A stretch of 50,790 nucleotides of DNA, taken from positions 1 through 50,790 of the forward strand of contig DAIDKM010000015.1 of the NCBI GenBank assembly GCA_027450045.1. Direction: 5' to 3'. Under the pieces are notes generated by a model. It had not been told where the DNA came from. It was given only the letters and a program-made list of their open reading frames with translations, and made no database searches. Shown here in pieces: positions 1 through 7,715 of this stretch (positions are counted from its first letter, which is position 1; every line of letters starts with the position of its first letter). The DNA is from Paludibacter sp. Lineage in GTDB: Bacteria; Bacteroidota; Bacteroidia; Bacteroidales; Paludibacteraceae. The translations under genes and the position numbers were made by a program.

Positions 1-76
1 ACCGCCGTATACCGAACGGTACGTACGGTGGTGTGAGAGGACAGAGAGCGAACTAATCGCTCTCTTCCTACTCGAT
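1..76 (+). mobile_element. 3' end of a group II intron (domains V and VI), truncated by the window edge
   Basis: Bases 1-32 fold as a group II intron domain V: a 9-bp proximal stem (1-9 with 24-32, one G-U pair), the two-base bulge CG at 22-23, a 4-bp distal stem (10-13 with 18-21) and a GAAC tetraloop (14-17). The catalytic triad position reads CGC (3-5), the variant known from bacterial class IIC introns, rather than AGC. Bases 35-73 form domain VI: 35-37/71-73, then 38-41/66-69, then the 8-bp stem 43-50/58-65 with loop 51-57. A70 is left unpaired, the expected branch-point adenosine, seven bases from an AT end at 76. The open reading frame and the rest of the ribozyme must lie upstream, outside the window. 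Bulge geometry and the CCTACTCGAT end are what make this convincing; the class assignment is inference. Confidence 0.85.
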
Positions 77-136
77 TAGAAATAAACAGATAACGCGCGT
101 TTGGTTTAGCACATACAACCTTCAAATTCAAACTTT

Positions 137-1807
137 ATGAAGAGTGATATAGAAATTGCACGTGCAGCTAACATGTTACCCATACAAGAAATTGCAGGGC
201 AACTTGAAGTGGATACAGAAGAACTTGAATTATACGGGAAATATAAAGCAAAACTTCCGCTGCATTTGATCGACGAAGAAAAAGCAAAGAAAGCAAAACT
301 CATTTTAGTCACTGCCATTACGCCAACGCCAGCAGGTGAAGGCAAAACCACTACGTCCATCAGTTTAGCGATGGGGCTTAATAAAATTGGTAAGAAAGCT
401 ACGGTTGTTCTTCGAGAACCATCTTTGGGCCCTGTGTTTGGCGTTAAAGGAGGCGCCGCAGGGGGAGGGTTTGCTCAAGTCATTCCTATGGAAGACATCA
501 ACTTGCATTTTACCGGCGATTTATCGGCTGTGGAGAAAGCAAACAATTTATTGGCAGCGCTCATTGACAACACTTTGCAAAATAAAAAAAGAGGACTTAA
601 TATCGATCCGCGCACCATTACATGGAAACGGGTCATGGATATGAACGATCGTTCGTTGCGAAACACTGTCATTGGATTGGGTGGTATTGCCAATGGAATT
701 CCACGCGAAACCGGTTTTAATATTACAGCCGCCAGCGAAGTGATGGCAATTCTTTGCTTAGCCAGGGATATGAATCATCTGCGTGAAATGCTGGGCAATA
801 TTTATATTGGGCAAACGTATGAAGGTGATCCTGTCTTTGCTCGTGATTTGAAAGCACAAGGTGCTATGGCGGTTTTATTGAAAGATGCCATTAAACCCAA
901 TTTAGTACAAACCATTGAAAACACCCCGGCTATTATTCATGGTGGTCCGTTTGCCAATATTGCTCAGGGAACTAATAGTTTGATTGCTACCAAAATGGGA
1001 CTCTCACTGAGCGATATTGTGGTGACTGAGGCCGGTTTTGCATCCGAACTTGGCGCCGAAAAATTCTTCGATATCAAAAGTCAATATGGTAAATTACGTC
1101 CAAATGCTGTGGTGATTGTTGCCACCATCCGAGCTCTGAAATACCACGGGGGAATCAATAAAAGCGGCTTTACTGCTCCTAATGTTGATGCTGTGAAAAA
1201 AGGGTTAGCTAATCTGGAAAAACATATTGAAAACATGAAACAGTTCGGGTTTTCTCCGGTGGTATCGCTTAACCGGTTTTCAGCCGATAGCAACGAAGAG
1301 ATTGAGGCTGTTAATTCGCGATGCGCCGAACTTGGAGTCAGTATGGCAATCAACGAAGCATGGGAAAAAGGTGGACAAGGCGCCGTTGATTTGGCAGAAA
1401 AAGTATTAGCATCCATATCAAATTGTCCTTCCTGCTTTAATCCACTTTATGACTTTCAGTGGGAAATTGAACAAAAGATTGCCACCATTGCCACGCGGCT
1501 TTATGGCGCTAAAGCAGTGGAATATTCGCTGAAAGCACATAAAGATATTGAATTGATAAACAAGTTGGGAATGGGTCATTTAGCCATTTGCATGGCAAAG
1601 ACGCAAAATTCACTTTCTGACAACCCTGACTTGCGTGGACGTCCTGAAGGATTTGTCTTAAACATTCGCGAAATTGAAATTGCTTCTGGCGCGGGTTTCG
1701 TGGTCCCCATTGCCGGAGCGATTATGCGAATGCCAGGTCTCCCTGCTATTCCCGCAGCCGAAAATATTGACTTCGACGATGACGGAAATATCATGGGACT
1801 TTTTTGA
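137..1807 (+). CDS. fhs: Formate--tetrahydrofolate ligase
   Basis: Cytoplasmic ATP-dependent enzyme that joins formate to tetrahydrofolate to give 10-formyl-THF, feeding one-carbon units into purine and other syntheses. The 556-residue product is full length for the family. The P-loop TPTPAGEGKTTT is at residues 62-73, followed by the conserved REPSLGPVFGVKGGAAGGG segment (about 95-112), and the C-terminus carries the PGLPAIPAAENID stretch typical of Fhs. ATG at 137 is preceded by an A/T-rich leader without Shine-Dalgarno, normal for Bacteroidota. The gene begins only 60 bp after the end of a group II intron, so its leader is the intron's 3' exon. No adjoining folate gene is visible. Confidence 0.97.
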   Translation: MKSDIEIARAANMLPIQEIAGQLEVDTEELELYGKYKAKLPLHLIDEEKAKKAKLILVTAITPTPAGEGKTTTSISLAMGLNKIGKKATVVLREPSLGPVFGVKGGAAGGGFAQVIPMEDINLHFTGDLSAVEKANNLLAALIDNTLQNKKRGLNIDPRTITWKRVMDMNDRSLRNTVIGLGGIANGIPRETGFNITAASEVMAILCLARDMNHLREMLGNIYIGQTYEGDPVFARDLKAQGAMAVLLKDAIKPNLVQTIENTPAIIHGGPFANIAQGTNSLIATKMGLSLSDIVVTEAGFASELGAEKFFDIKSQYGKLRPNAVVIVATIRALKYHGGINKSGFTAPNVDAVKKGLANLEKHIENMKQFGFSPVVSLNRFSADSNEEIEAVNSRCAELGVSMAINEAWEKGGQGAVDLAEKVLASISNCPSCFNPLYDFQWEIEQKIATIATRLYGAKAVEYSLKAHKDIELINKLGMGHLAICMAKTQNSLSDNPDLRGRPEGFVLNIREIEIASGAGFVVPIAGAIMRMPGLPAIPAAENIDFDDDGNIMGLF

Positions 1808-1956
1808 ATCTTCCATGCCGCAGCCCCAAATGCAAAAGGTCAATACCTGTGTCAATTTCCGGGAAGTTATCTAAATTCCTTATTATCATTATAGTACCCT
1901 TTGGATCAAATGGTTTTATTCCTGAAATGTTTGAATAAAACTATTATTTAAACTTA

Positions 1957-1993
1957 TATATGTTGAAACATATAATGGCGTAACGTATATTTG
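1957..1993 (+). promoter_or_regulatory. Promoter with overlapping palindrome, upstream of the nitroreductase gene
   Basis: A perfect 8+2+8 palindrome (TATATGTT-GA-AACATATA, 1957-1974) overlaps a TTG -33 element (1963-1965), and a consensus Bacteroidota -7 box TATATTTG lies at 1986-1993, 20 bp downstream. Transcription would begin near 2000, giving a leader of about 20 nt before ATG 2020. A palindrome placed on the -33 box is the layout of a repressor operator; the nearby MarR gene (3626-4087) is the obvious candidate regulator, which is inference. Confidence 0.6.
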
Positions 1994-2019
1994 TGGAAAA
2001 TAATTCAAACACAAAATTT

Positions 2020-2637
2020 ATGGAAACTAAAGCACTTTATCATGAACGACGTTCAGTCAACTATTTTGATGCAAATAAATCGCTATCAAAAAGCATATTA
2101 GAAGAGATCATTAATTTAGCGGTGCTTGCTCCATCCGCATTCAACTTGCAACCGTGGCGTATCATAGCAGTAGAGTCAAAGGAAGCCAAAGAAAAATTGA
2201 AAGCGCTTTCAAACAATCAACCCAAAGTAACAGAAGCTCCTGTTACGCTGATCCTTGTAGGGAATAAAAATGGTTGGAACGAGTCTAATCCGGTATGGGA
2301 GGAAATGCTTCAAAGCGTAGGAAATAACAAAGAAATGGTGGAAGGGGCAAAACAAGCCGCTGCATTTTTGTACGGATCAAGTGAAGAACGTTCATTGAAA
2401 TTTGCCGAAAGCAATGCCGGTTTACTGGCCATGTCAATCATGATTGCCGCCAAAGAACTCGGCGTAGACTCACATCCGATGAGCGGTATCGACTTTGATG
2501 GTATTCATAAAGCATTCAATTTACAACCAAATGAAACCGTAGTTATGACCATTGCTTTAGGGTATATTGATCAGTCCAAAACGCTATATCCAAAAAGGCC
2601 AAGACGTGGATTCAATGATATTACCACTGTTGTATAA
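2020..2637 (+). CDS. Nitroreductase-family FMN oxidoreductase
   Basis: A 205-residue nitroreductase-fold protein, expected to bind FMN and reduce nitro compounds, quinones or similar substrates with NAD(P)H in the cytoplasm. The N-terminal HERRSVNYFD segment is the family's RRSxRxF flavin-phosphate motif, followed by LAPSAFNLQPWRI (the APSAxNxQPW motif); the later region with GVDSHPMSGID matches the usual GxxSxPMxGFD stretch. A GTG at 1993 would extend the frame by nine codons, but it overlaps the -7 promoter box, so ATG 2020 is chosen. It is followed closely by a CPNC thioredoxin-like gene and a small membrane protein, probably one transcript. Substrate cannot be told from sequence. Confidence 0.9.
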   Translation: METKALYHERRSVNYFDANKSLSKSILEEIINLAVLAPSAFNLQPWRIIAVESKEAKEKLKALSNNQPKVTEAPVTLILVGNKNGWNESNPVWEEMLQSVGNNKEMVEGAKQAAAFLYGSSEERSLKFAESNAGLLAMSIMIAAKELGVDSHPMSGIDFDGIHKAFNLQPNETVVMTIALGYIDQSKTLYPKRPRRGFNDITTVV

Positions 2638-2651
2638 ACAACTAACATTAA

Positions 2652-2933
2652 ATGAGTGAATTACGATCACACCAGCAGCCAAAACAAGTCGAATTATATT
2701 ATACGCTGACTTGCCCAAATTGCAAATTACTTAAACGCATGTTGGAAGAAGTTCTGCCACAATTTGGCCATAAATTTGAGCTGAAATATCGATTGGCAAA
2801 CTCACCTGTTGGGATAATTAAAACATTGAAATTAGGCATTCAAACAGTTCCAACATTGCTTATTGACAATAAGATAATTTTCAGAAGAGTACCTTCAAAA
2901 GAAGAACTTATACACACATTAAATAGCTATTAA
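2652..2933 (+). CDS. Glutaredoxin/thioredoxin-like protein with CPNC motif
   Basis: A 93-residue cytoplasmic protein with a single thioredoxin-fold domain. YYTLTCPNCKLLKRML (about residues 16-31) places a CxxC pair at the start of the first helix, and GIQTVPTLLIDN has the cis-proline (TVP) of the fold, so a thiol-disulfide role is well supported while the partner is unknown. It starts 14 bp after the nitroreductase stop and ends 1 bp before the next ATG, so it belongs to the same transcript. A redox partner for the nitroreductase is plausible but inferred only from position. Confidence 0.8.
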   Translation: MSELRSHQQPKQVELYYTLTCPNCKLLKRMLEEVLPQFGHKFELKYRLANSPVGIIKTLKLGIQTVPTLLIDNKIIFRRVPSKEELIHTLNSY

Positions 2934-2934
2934 A

Positions 2935-3168
2935 ATGGAGACAAAAAAGAAATTGAGATGCCCCTTGGGCGTTCCGGGGGCAATCGTTGCCGTTATAATC
3001 GGGTTGATTGGTATTGTTGTAAACTTAATTAACCATAATTATATGGGACTATTTACCTCATTAGCACTCTTTCTGTTAGGGTTGCCCTTTATTCGGGTAA
3101 CGATGATGGTACATGCGGCAAACGATCGGTTAGATGAAATTGAAGCTAAAATAAATAAACCATCCTAA
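2935..3168 (+). CDS. Small two-helix membrane protein, unknown function
   Basis: A 77-residue protein I do not recognise. Two hydrophobic segments are visible (about residues 15-35, AIVAVIIGLIGIVVNLI, and 38-57, GLFTSLALFLLGLPFI), separated by a short NHNYM turn, and followed by a charged amphipathic tail (NDRLDEIEAKINK). It therefore looks like an inner-membrane hairpin with the C-terminal helix outside the bilayer. It begins immediately after the thioredoxin-like gene, so it should be co-translated with it. A cysteine (Cys9) sits at the N-terminus just before the first helix. Confidence 0.7.
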   Translation: METKKKLRCPLGVPGAIVAVIIGLIGIVVNLINHNYMGLFTSLALFLLGLPFIRVTMMVHAANDRLDEIEAKINKPS

Positions 3169-3190
3169 CCTGATGTTAATCATAAATAGT

Positions 3191-3235
3191 ATATAACGTA
3201 TTGAAAACAAATATTTTGTGGGCAATGCGTTATAT
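3191..3235. promoter_or_regulatory. 13-bp inverted repeat, candidate MarR operator or terminator before the DoxX-like gene
   Basis: Arms ATATAACGTATTG (3191-3203) and CAATGCGTTATAT (3223-3235) pair over 13 positions with one G-T wobble; inside the 19-nt loop a second short repeat ACAAA/TTTGT encloses TAT. The element lies between two same-strand genes. Its TAACGTAT core (3194-3201) also occurs exactly at 1981-1988, next to the nitroreductase -7 box. A possible promoter reads TTTG (3215-3218) then TATAGTTT (3238-3245). No U-run follows, so an operator is more likely than a terminator. Confidence 0.5.
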
Positions 3236-3270
3236 GCTATAGTTTATTTATCCTTTCAACAAAAATCAGT

Positions 3271-3621
3271 ATGGAAACTTCATTATCAACTTCCAGAAAA
3301 ATTATAGGTTGGGTTATTGCCGGCCTGCTTACTGCTTTATATGCTTATAGTTCAAGCGGAAAGATACTTCACCCTCAAATGATGGATCATGTGGGATTAG
3401 CTAACTGGCGTGTCCTTATTGCCATCGGTGAAATTGGTTCTGCCTTGTTGTATTTGTTTCCACGTACCAATTTAATCGGAACATTATTGTTAAGCTCCTA
3501 TATGGGCGGCGCAATTTTATTAAGTATGGCCAACAATTGGAGCATCTTAGTCCCCTCGGCAGTCTTAATCATCATTTGGGTTGGCGCTTTTGTCAGACAC
3601 CCTGATTGGGTGAAATTATAA
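3271..3621 (+). CDS. DoxX-like family membrane protein
   Basis: A 116-residue integral membrane protein with four predicted hydrophobic helices, the size and pattern of DoxX-like (DoxX_2) proteins. Visible features are the small polar motif YSSSGKILHP after helix 1, which matches the SGxxKL-type signature of the family, and the regularly spaced helices ending in VGAFVRHPDWVKL. DoxX-like proteins are often found with redox and stress genes but their chemistry is poorly known. It lies 4 bp upstream of a MarR regulator, making a two-gene operon, and shares a sequence element with the nitroreductase promoter. Confidence 0.75.
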   Translation: METSLSTSRKIIGWVIAGLLTALYAYSSSGKILHPQMMDHVGLANWRVLIAIGEIGSALLYLFPRTNLIGTLLLSSYMGGAILLSMANNWSILVPSAVLIIIWVGAFVRHPDWVKL

Positions 3622-3625
3622 CGAT

Positions 3626-4087
3626 ATGCGCATTGAAGAAGAACTTGACGGCCATTTTCGCAATGAGTTTCACAAAGGCATGATCAATTTGATCTACACT
3701 ACTAACGAAATTCATTTCGAGTTTCTGAGTTATCTACGCACGCACGGACTTACTTCTCAGCAGTATAATGTATTAAAACTACTGCGAGGATTTGGTGATG
3801 CTCCGCGCTCAATTGATTTTTTGCGTAATCGAATGCTTGATAAAAAATCGGATATGAGTCGCATCATCGATCGATTGTTCGCACAGAATTTAGTTGATCG
3901 CGTAGAAAATATTTCCGATAGGCGCCAAAAAGAGATTACGATTACGCAAAAAGGAATGGAATTGCTCGACAAAATGGACGATTGTGAAAAACATACTGAC
4001 GGATTATTGAAAAATCTAACCGAAGAGGAAGTGCGGGAACTAAATCGTCTGTTGGATAAAATAAGAGAGAAACAAGCTCAGGGATAG
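3626..4087 (+). CDS. MarR-family transcriptional regulator
   Basis: A 153-residue dimeric winged-helix regulator, probably acting on the neighbouring redox genes. The core is clear: LTSQQYNVLKLLRGFGDAPR (helices 2-3), recognition region MLDKKSDMSRIIDRLFAQNLVDR, then the wing with the family-typical ENISDRRQKEITITQKG (the DxRxxxxxLTxxG motif). Helices at both ends would form the dimer interface. It follows the DoxX-like gene by 4 bp. Palindromes at 1957-1974 and 3191-3235 are the natural candidate operators; the effector ligand is unknown. Confidence 0.92.
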   Translation: MRIEEELDGHFRNEFHKGMINLIYTTNEIHFEFLSYLRTHGLTSQQYNVLKLLRGFGDAPRSIDFLRNRMLDKKSDMSRIIDRLFAQNLVDRVENISDRRQKEITITQKGMELLDKMDDCEKHTDGLLKNLTEEEVRELNRLLDKIREKQAQG

Positions 4088-4127
4088 AAGCAAACCATCT
4101 GAAAGCCTCAATACACACGGAAATTTT

Positions 4128-4676
4128 ATGACCTTCGATTCAGATATTCTTAAAACAAAACGTTTCCTTTTTTTAGATCGTGATGGAGTAATCAATGCGC
4201 ATCGTCCTAATGATTACGTAAAAACAGTCGACGAATTCACTTTTTTGCCTAGAGCACTCGAATCGTTGTGTGAATTGTCAAACTATTTTGAACGCGTAGT
4301 GATAGTGACAAATCAAAGAGGAGTGAGCAAAGGCAAAATGAGTGAATCTGCTTTGAAAGAAGTCCATGCGTATCTCATACAACAAGTTGAAAAAGCAGGA
4401 GGGAAAATTGATGCTATCTATTACAGTATTCATCTTGACGATAACCATCCTTATCGTAAACCCAACGGTGGTATGGCGCTCGAAGCAAAAAAAGAATTTC
4501 CTGAAATTGATTTTCACCAAAGCATCATGATCGGCGATAGTCGCTCGGATATTGAATTTGGACAGCGTCTTGAAATGACCACCATCCTCATTAGAAAGGA
4601 AACGCCAATCTGGAAACAACCGATTCCTGATTTTATGTTTCCATCACTTGCAGAAATAGCTGCATTGTGGAAATAG
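4128..4676 (+). CDS. HAD-IIIA phosphatase, GmhB/HisB-N-like
   Basis: A 182-residue hydrolase of the HAD superfamily, subclass IIIA. Motif I FLFLDRDGVIN gives the nucleophile Asp17 and general acid Asp19, motif II is VIVTNQRG, motif III the RKPNGGM segment, and motif IV IGDSRSDIEFG. This architecture belongs to D,D-heptose-1,7-bisphosphate phosphatase (LPS core synthesis) and histidinol-phosphate phosphatase. The cysteine cluster that binds zinc in those enzymes is absent here: the corresponding stretch reads YYSIHLDDNHPYRKP with no Cys. GmhB remains the more likely role, with moderate certainty, since no heptose or histidine cluster adjoins it. Confidence 0.8.
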   Translation: MTFDSDILKTKRFLFLDRDGVINAHRPNDYVKTVDEFTFLPRALESLCELSNYFERVVIVTNQRGVSKGKMSESALKEVHAYLIQQVEKAGGKIDAIYYSIHLDDNHPYRKPNGGMALEAKKEFPEIDFHQSIMIGDSRSDIEFGQRLEMTTILIRKETPIWKQPIPDFMFPSLAEIAALWK

Positions 4677-4689
4677 ACGAAGAAACGTT

Positions 4690-5781
4690 TCAGAAAGTAA
4701 GGGGAGCTGAAGCTCTTGCCATCAAATAGTGATCAAGCAATGTCATTGCAGTCATAGCTTCCACGATGGGTACTGCACGAGGTAATACGCAAGCGTCATG
4801 TCTTCCACGCGCTTTAATCGTTGTTTCTTCTCCAAGTGTGTTTACTGTGTGTTGCTCTTGCAATAAGGTTGCTACAGGCTTAAAAACCACCCTGAAATAT
4901 ATATCCTGTCCATTTGAAATACCGCCTTGAATGCCTCCCGAACGATTGGTCAATGTGGCTACTTCTCCATTACGCATGATAAACTCATCGTTCGACTCAG
5001 AGCCCCGTAACGCAACGCCTTCAAATCCATTTCCGTAATCGAATCCTTTCACTGCATTGATGGAAAGCATCGCATTGCCTAAGGCAGCATGCAATTTATT
5101 GTAAATGGGTTCACCCCAACCTACGGGAACATGACGAACAACACACGTGATAATGCCACCGATGGTATCGCCTGTTTTGCGAACATCACGAATCAAAAGT
5201 TCCATTTGTTCTGCAATAACTGGATCGGGACAACGCACAGCATTGGATTCAATCAGCGAGAAATTATAAGATTGATATGATTCTGTTAAACGAATTGAGC
5301 CAACTTGTGATGTAAATGCAGTGATTTGCACATCGAACCCACGCAAAGCCAATTTAGCAATGGCGCCACCAACGATTCTGACTGCCGTTTCGCGTGCAGA
5401 ACTTCGGCCTCCGCCACGATGGTCACGGACTCCATATTTCGTTTGATAGGTATAATCTGCATGAGAAGGACGAAACGTTTTGCGTAAATTCTCATAATCG
5501 GAAGAATGTTGATCTACATTCCGAATTACAAATCCAATTGGAGCGCCTGTCGTTTTACCTTCGAAAATACCGGAAAGAAATTCCACCTCATCCGCTTCTT
5601 TACGGGGTGTTACAATGTCTGATTGTCCGGGACGCCGCCGATTCATCTCTTGTTGCACGAACTCCATATCAACAGAAATGCCAGACGGACATCCATCAAT
5701 AACACCACCAATAGCTGGCCCATGAGATTCACCAAAGGTAGTCAGACGAAAAATGGTTCCAAAAGTATTTGACATAGACAA
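4690..5781 (-). CDS. aroC: Chorismate synthase
   Basis: Last step of the shikimate pathway: anti-elimination of phosphate from EPSP to chorismate, using reduced FMN. The 363-residue product starts with the family signature [20 protein letters not shown] and contains the [14 protein letters not shown] loop, [25 protein letters not shown] (FMN/substrate site) and the C-terminal [17 protein letters not shown] signature, so it is complete. It is the gene downstream of slyD on the same strand (55-bp gap) and converges on the HAD phosphatase gene with 13 bp between stops. Confidence 0.98.
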   Translation of the reverse strand: MSMSNTFGTIFRLTTFGESHGPAIGGVIDGCPSGISVDMEFVQQEMNRRRPGQSDIVTPRKEADEVEFLSGIFEGKTTGAPIGFVIRNVDQHSSDYENLRKTFRPSHADYTYQTKYGVRDHRGGGRSSARETAVRIVGGAIAKLALRGFDVQITAFTSQVGSIRLTESYQSYNFSLIESNAVRCPDPVIAEQMELLIRDVRKTGDTIGGIITCVVRHVPVGWGEPIYNKLHAALGNAMLSINAVKGFDYGNGFEGVALRGSESNDEFIMRNGEVATLTNRSGGIQGGISNGQDIYFRVVFKPVATLLQEQHTVNTLGEETTIKARGRHDACVLPRAVPIVEAMTAMTLLDHYLMARASAPLTF

Positions 5782-5836
5782 CTAAAAAAAGGAAAAGAGA
5801 TGGTTTTATGTACACATCCCTTTTCGCGTTTGTTCA

Positions 5837-6409
5837 TTATGAATGGCAGCTACAGCCACCACCACTATTACAACTGTCATCGTCAGAACCGCAACTGCAA
5901 TCACTGCCACAGCTACAGCCACCGCCTTGGAAAGCAGCCAAATCTTCTTCTGTTGCTTCACGTACTTCGAGTACGGAGCCTTTGAAATGCAACGTTTCGC
6001 CGGCTAATGGATGATTAAAATCGACTGTAACAGTAGCATCACCAATTTCAACAATTTGAGCATTCAAACGAGTGCCGTCACTGTCCATCAAAGGTACGAC
6101 GTTTCCTTCAAAAATCATATTTGAATCCAATTCTCCATCTACTTCGAATATAGAGCGCGGAAGGGCCACAACGTTTTCGTCGTCATATTCTCCATAAGCA
6201 TTTTTACTGTCAATGCTGAAATCAAACGTATCGTTGATTTTTAAACCACGCAAATTTTGTTCGAACTCGGCCAACATCATTCCTATTCCAAAGCAAAAAG
6301 TCAGTGGATTTTGTGCAGTCGCTTGTTCCATTAATTCAGGTTCTTCCTCACTACCACCTACATACAAGTCGTAAGTGACTGAAACCATTTTGTTTTCTTC
6401 AATTGTCAT
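5837..6409 (-). CDS. slyD: SlyD-type FKBP peptidyl-prolyl isomerase with metal-binding tail
   Basis: A 190-residue cytoplasmic prolyl isomerase/chaperone. The FKBP domain is interrupted by an insert-in-flap domain as in SlyD: VTYDLYVGG and LTFCFGIGMMLAEFEQNLRG are the FKBP part, then the IF segment with the NAYGEYDDENVVALPRSIF motif, then the returning FKBP strands with VDFNHPLAGETLHF. The last 30 residues are a Gly/Ser/Cys/His tail with three CSC triplets and a final CSCHS, resembling the nickel/zinc-binding tail of E. coli SlyD. A clean -7 box lies upstream on the minus strand. Translation could also begin at Met8. Confidence 0.93.
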   Translation of the reverse strand: MTIEENKMVSVTYDLYVGGSEEEPELMEQATAQNPLTFCFGIGMMLAEFEQNLRGLKINDTFDFSIDSKNAYGEYDDENVVALPRSIFEVDGELDSNMIFEGNVVPLMDSDGTRLNAQIVEIGDATVTVDFNHPLAGETLHFKGSVLEVREATEEDLAAFQGGGCSCGSDCSCGSDDDSCNSGGGCSCHS

Positions 6410-6442
6410 TTTATTGCTGTTTATTATGTATGAAAATTGTTA

Positions 6443-6450
6443 CAAAGATA
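6443..6450 (-). promoter_or_regulatory. -7 promoter box for slyD
   Basis: On the minus strand this reads TATCTTTG, a perfect TAnnTTTG match, with an expected start near 6436 and a leader of about 27 nt before the ATG at 6409. No convincing TTTG -33 element is seen 19-20 bp farther upstream. Confidence 0.55.
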
Positions 6451-6617
6451 GGCATTGAACGTCAGAATACGACCGATGTTTTTGGCTTTCAGTTATTTTT
6501 AGAAAAATGCTTGCTGTGGCCCACGATTCAATCTGACTACATCATCCTTTTTTTGAAAAAAAAGCGTATCATTGCAGGCTAAAATGTCTTACTTGTAATA
6601 ATTTGAACAATACCGCT

Positions 6618-7628
6618 ATGATGACGATAAAGAACTTACTACTGACAGGTATTTGCTGCTCCCTATTCAATACTGTTTTTGCACAACACTCATTTAATGA
6701 GGTCAAAATACCCATTGACACATCCTATTCTGTTGCTCATGAATGGAGTATAAACCACAAAAAATATCCTTTTATAACAGTGGTAAAAGTGGGTGATACA
6801 ACAGGTCTGGTAATTGAAAACAATATCATTTACACGCATTATGGAGCAAGAAAACTTCATCTTGACGTAGCGCAACCTCACTGGTTGACATCAGAAAAAC
6901 AACCTGTTGTTCTCATTGTACATGCCGGTGGTTGGGCTTCAGGCAATCAAAGCATGGATCGAACTATTGCGTACGAATTAGCGCGCCATGGTTTCGCTAC
7001 CGTTTGTCCTGAATATCGCATGTCGCCGGAAGCCAAGTATCCTGCCGCTGTGCAAGATGTTGAAACCGCATTACGTTGGATACGAGCTTCTGCAAAACGA
7101 TTTCACTTTGACCCAAACAGAATTGCTATTTTGGGAACTTCGGCAGGAGGTCAACTTGCTGCGCTCATTGGCAGTATAAACGCCCCATACCCTGTATTTG
7201 AGACTCCTGCTTATGCGCACTATTCTGTTCGTGTAAATGCTGTGGTTGACATGGACGGCATTTTGACTTTCATTGGCGATGGTTCGGGTGAAGGACACGA
7301 TGAACCCGGCAAACTATCAGCTGCTACCCGTTGGTTTGGTGCTCCCATGAGTGTCAATCCTGCTCCGGCAATACAAGCATCAGCCTTGACACATGTCAAT
7401 GCCAAAAGCGCACCCATTATTTTTATCAATAGCAGTCTCGCCCGAATGCACGCCGGACGAAACGAAATGATTGCAAAGCTCAATAAATATGGCATTTACA
7501 ATGAAACTCACGAAATACCCGATACTCCACACACATTTTGGTTGTTTCATCCCTGGTTTGATACGGCTATGACCTTCACCATCGATTTTTTACATAAAGA
7601 ATTAGGAAATAACACGCTGAAGAAATAG
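6618..7628 (+). CDS. Secreted alpha/beta-hydrolase (HSL/BD-FAE-like esterase)
   Basis: A 336-residue carboxylesterase-like protein with an N-terminal signal peptide ending ...LFNTVFA before QHSF, so it is probably periplasmic. The hydrolase core shows the HAGGW oxyanion motif (near residue 102), VCPEYRMSPEAKYPAAVQDV, and the nucleophile elbow LGTSAGG (Ser175), the signature of hormone-sensitive-lipase-like and feruloyl-esterase-like enzymes; the late TPHTFW segment supplies the likely catalytic His. A TTG at 6603 would extend the frame, but the signal peptide fits a start at ATG 6618 or 6621. Such enzymes often remove acetyl or feruloyl groups from plant glycans; the substrate here is unknown. 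Confidence 0.85.
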   Translation: MMTIKNLLLTGICCSLFNTVFAQHSFNEVKIPIDTSYSVAHEWSINHKKYPFITVVKVGDTTGLVIENNIIYTHYGARKLHLDVAQPHWLTSEKQPVVLIVHAGGWASGNQSMDRTIAYELARHGFATVCPEYRMSPEAKYPAAVQDVETALRWIRASAKRFHFDPNRIAILGTSAGGQLAALIGSINAPYPVFETPAYAHYSVRVNAVVDMDGILTFIGDGSGEGHDEPGKLSAATRWFGAPMSVNPAPAIQASALTHVNAKSAPIIFINSSLARMHAGRNEMIAKLNKYGIYNETHEIPDTPHTFWLFHPWFDTAMTFTIDFLHKELGNNTLKK

Positions 7629-7715
7629 AAAAAAGAATCTGAGCACCAAAATTGTAACGCAAAACTTGCAAAGCTCAATTAAAATGCCTATTTTGCGCCA
7701 CTAATGAAGGATGCC

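Noticed and set aside
1-136. A tRNA or rRNA end at the left edge
   Set aside because: The fold has no acceptor stem or CCA-type end; the bulge, triad and branch-point geometry fit group II intron domains V and VI instead.
5800-6014. Plus-strand His/Tyr/Asn-rich frames
   Set aside because: They are the antisense of the Gly/Ser/Cys-rich slyD tail and have no independent support.
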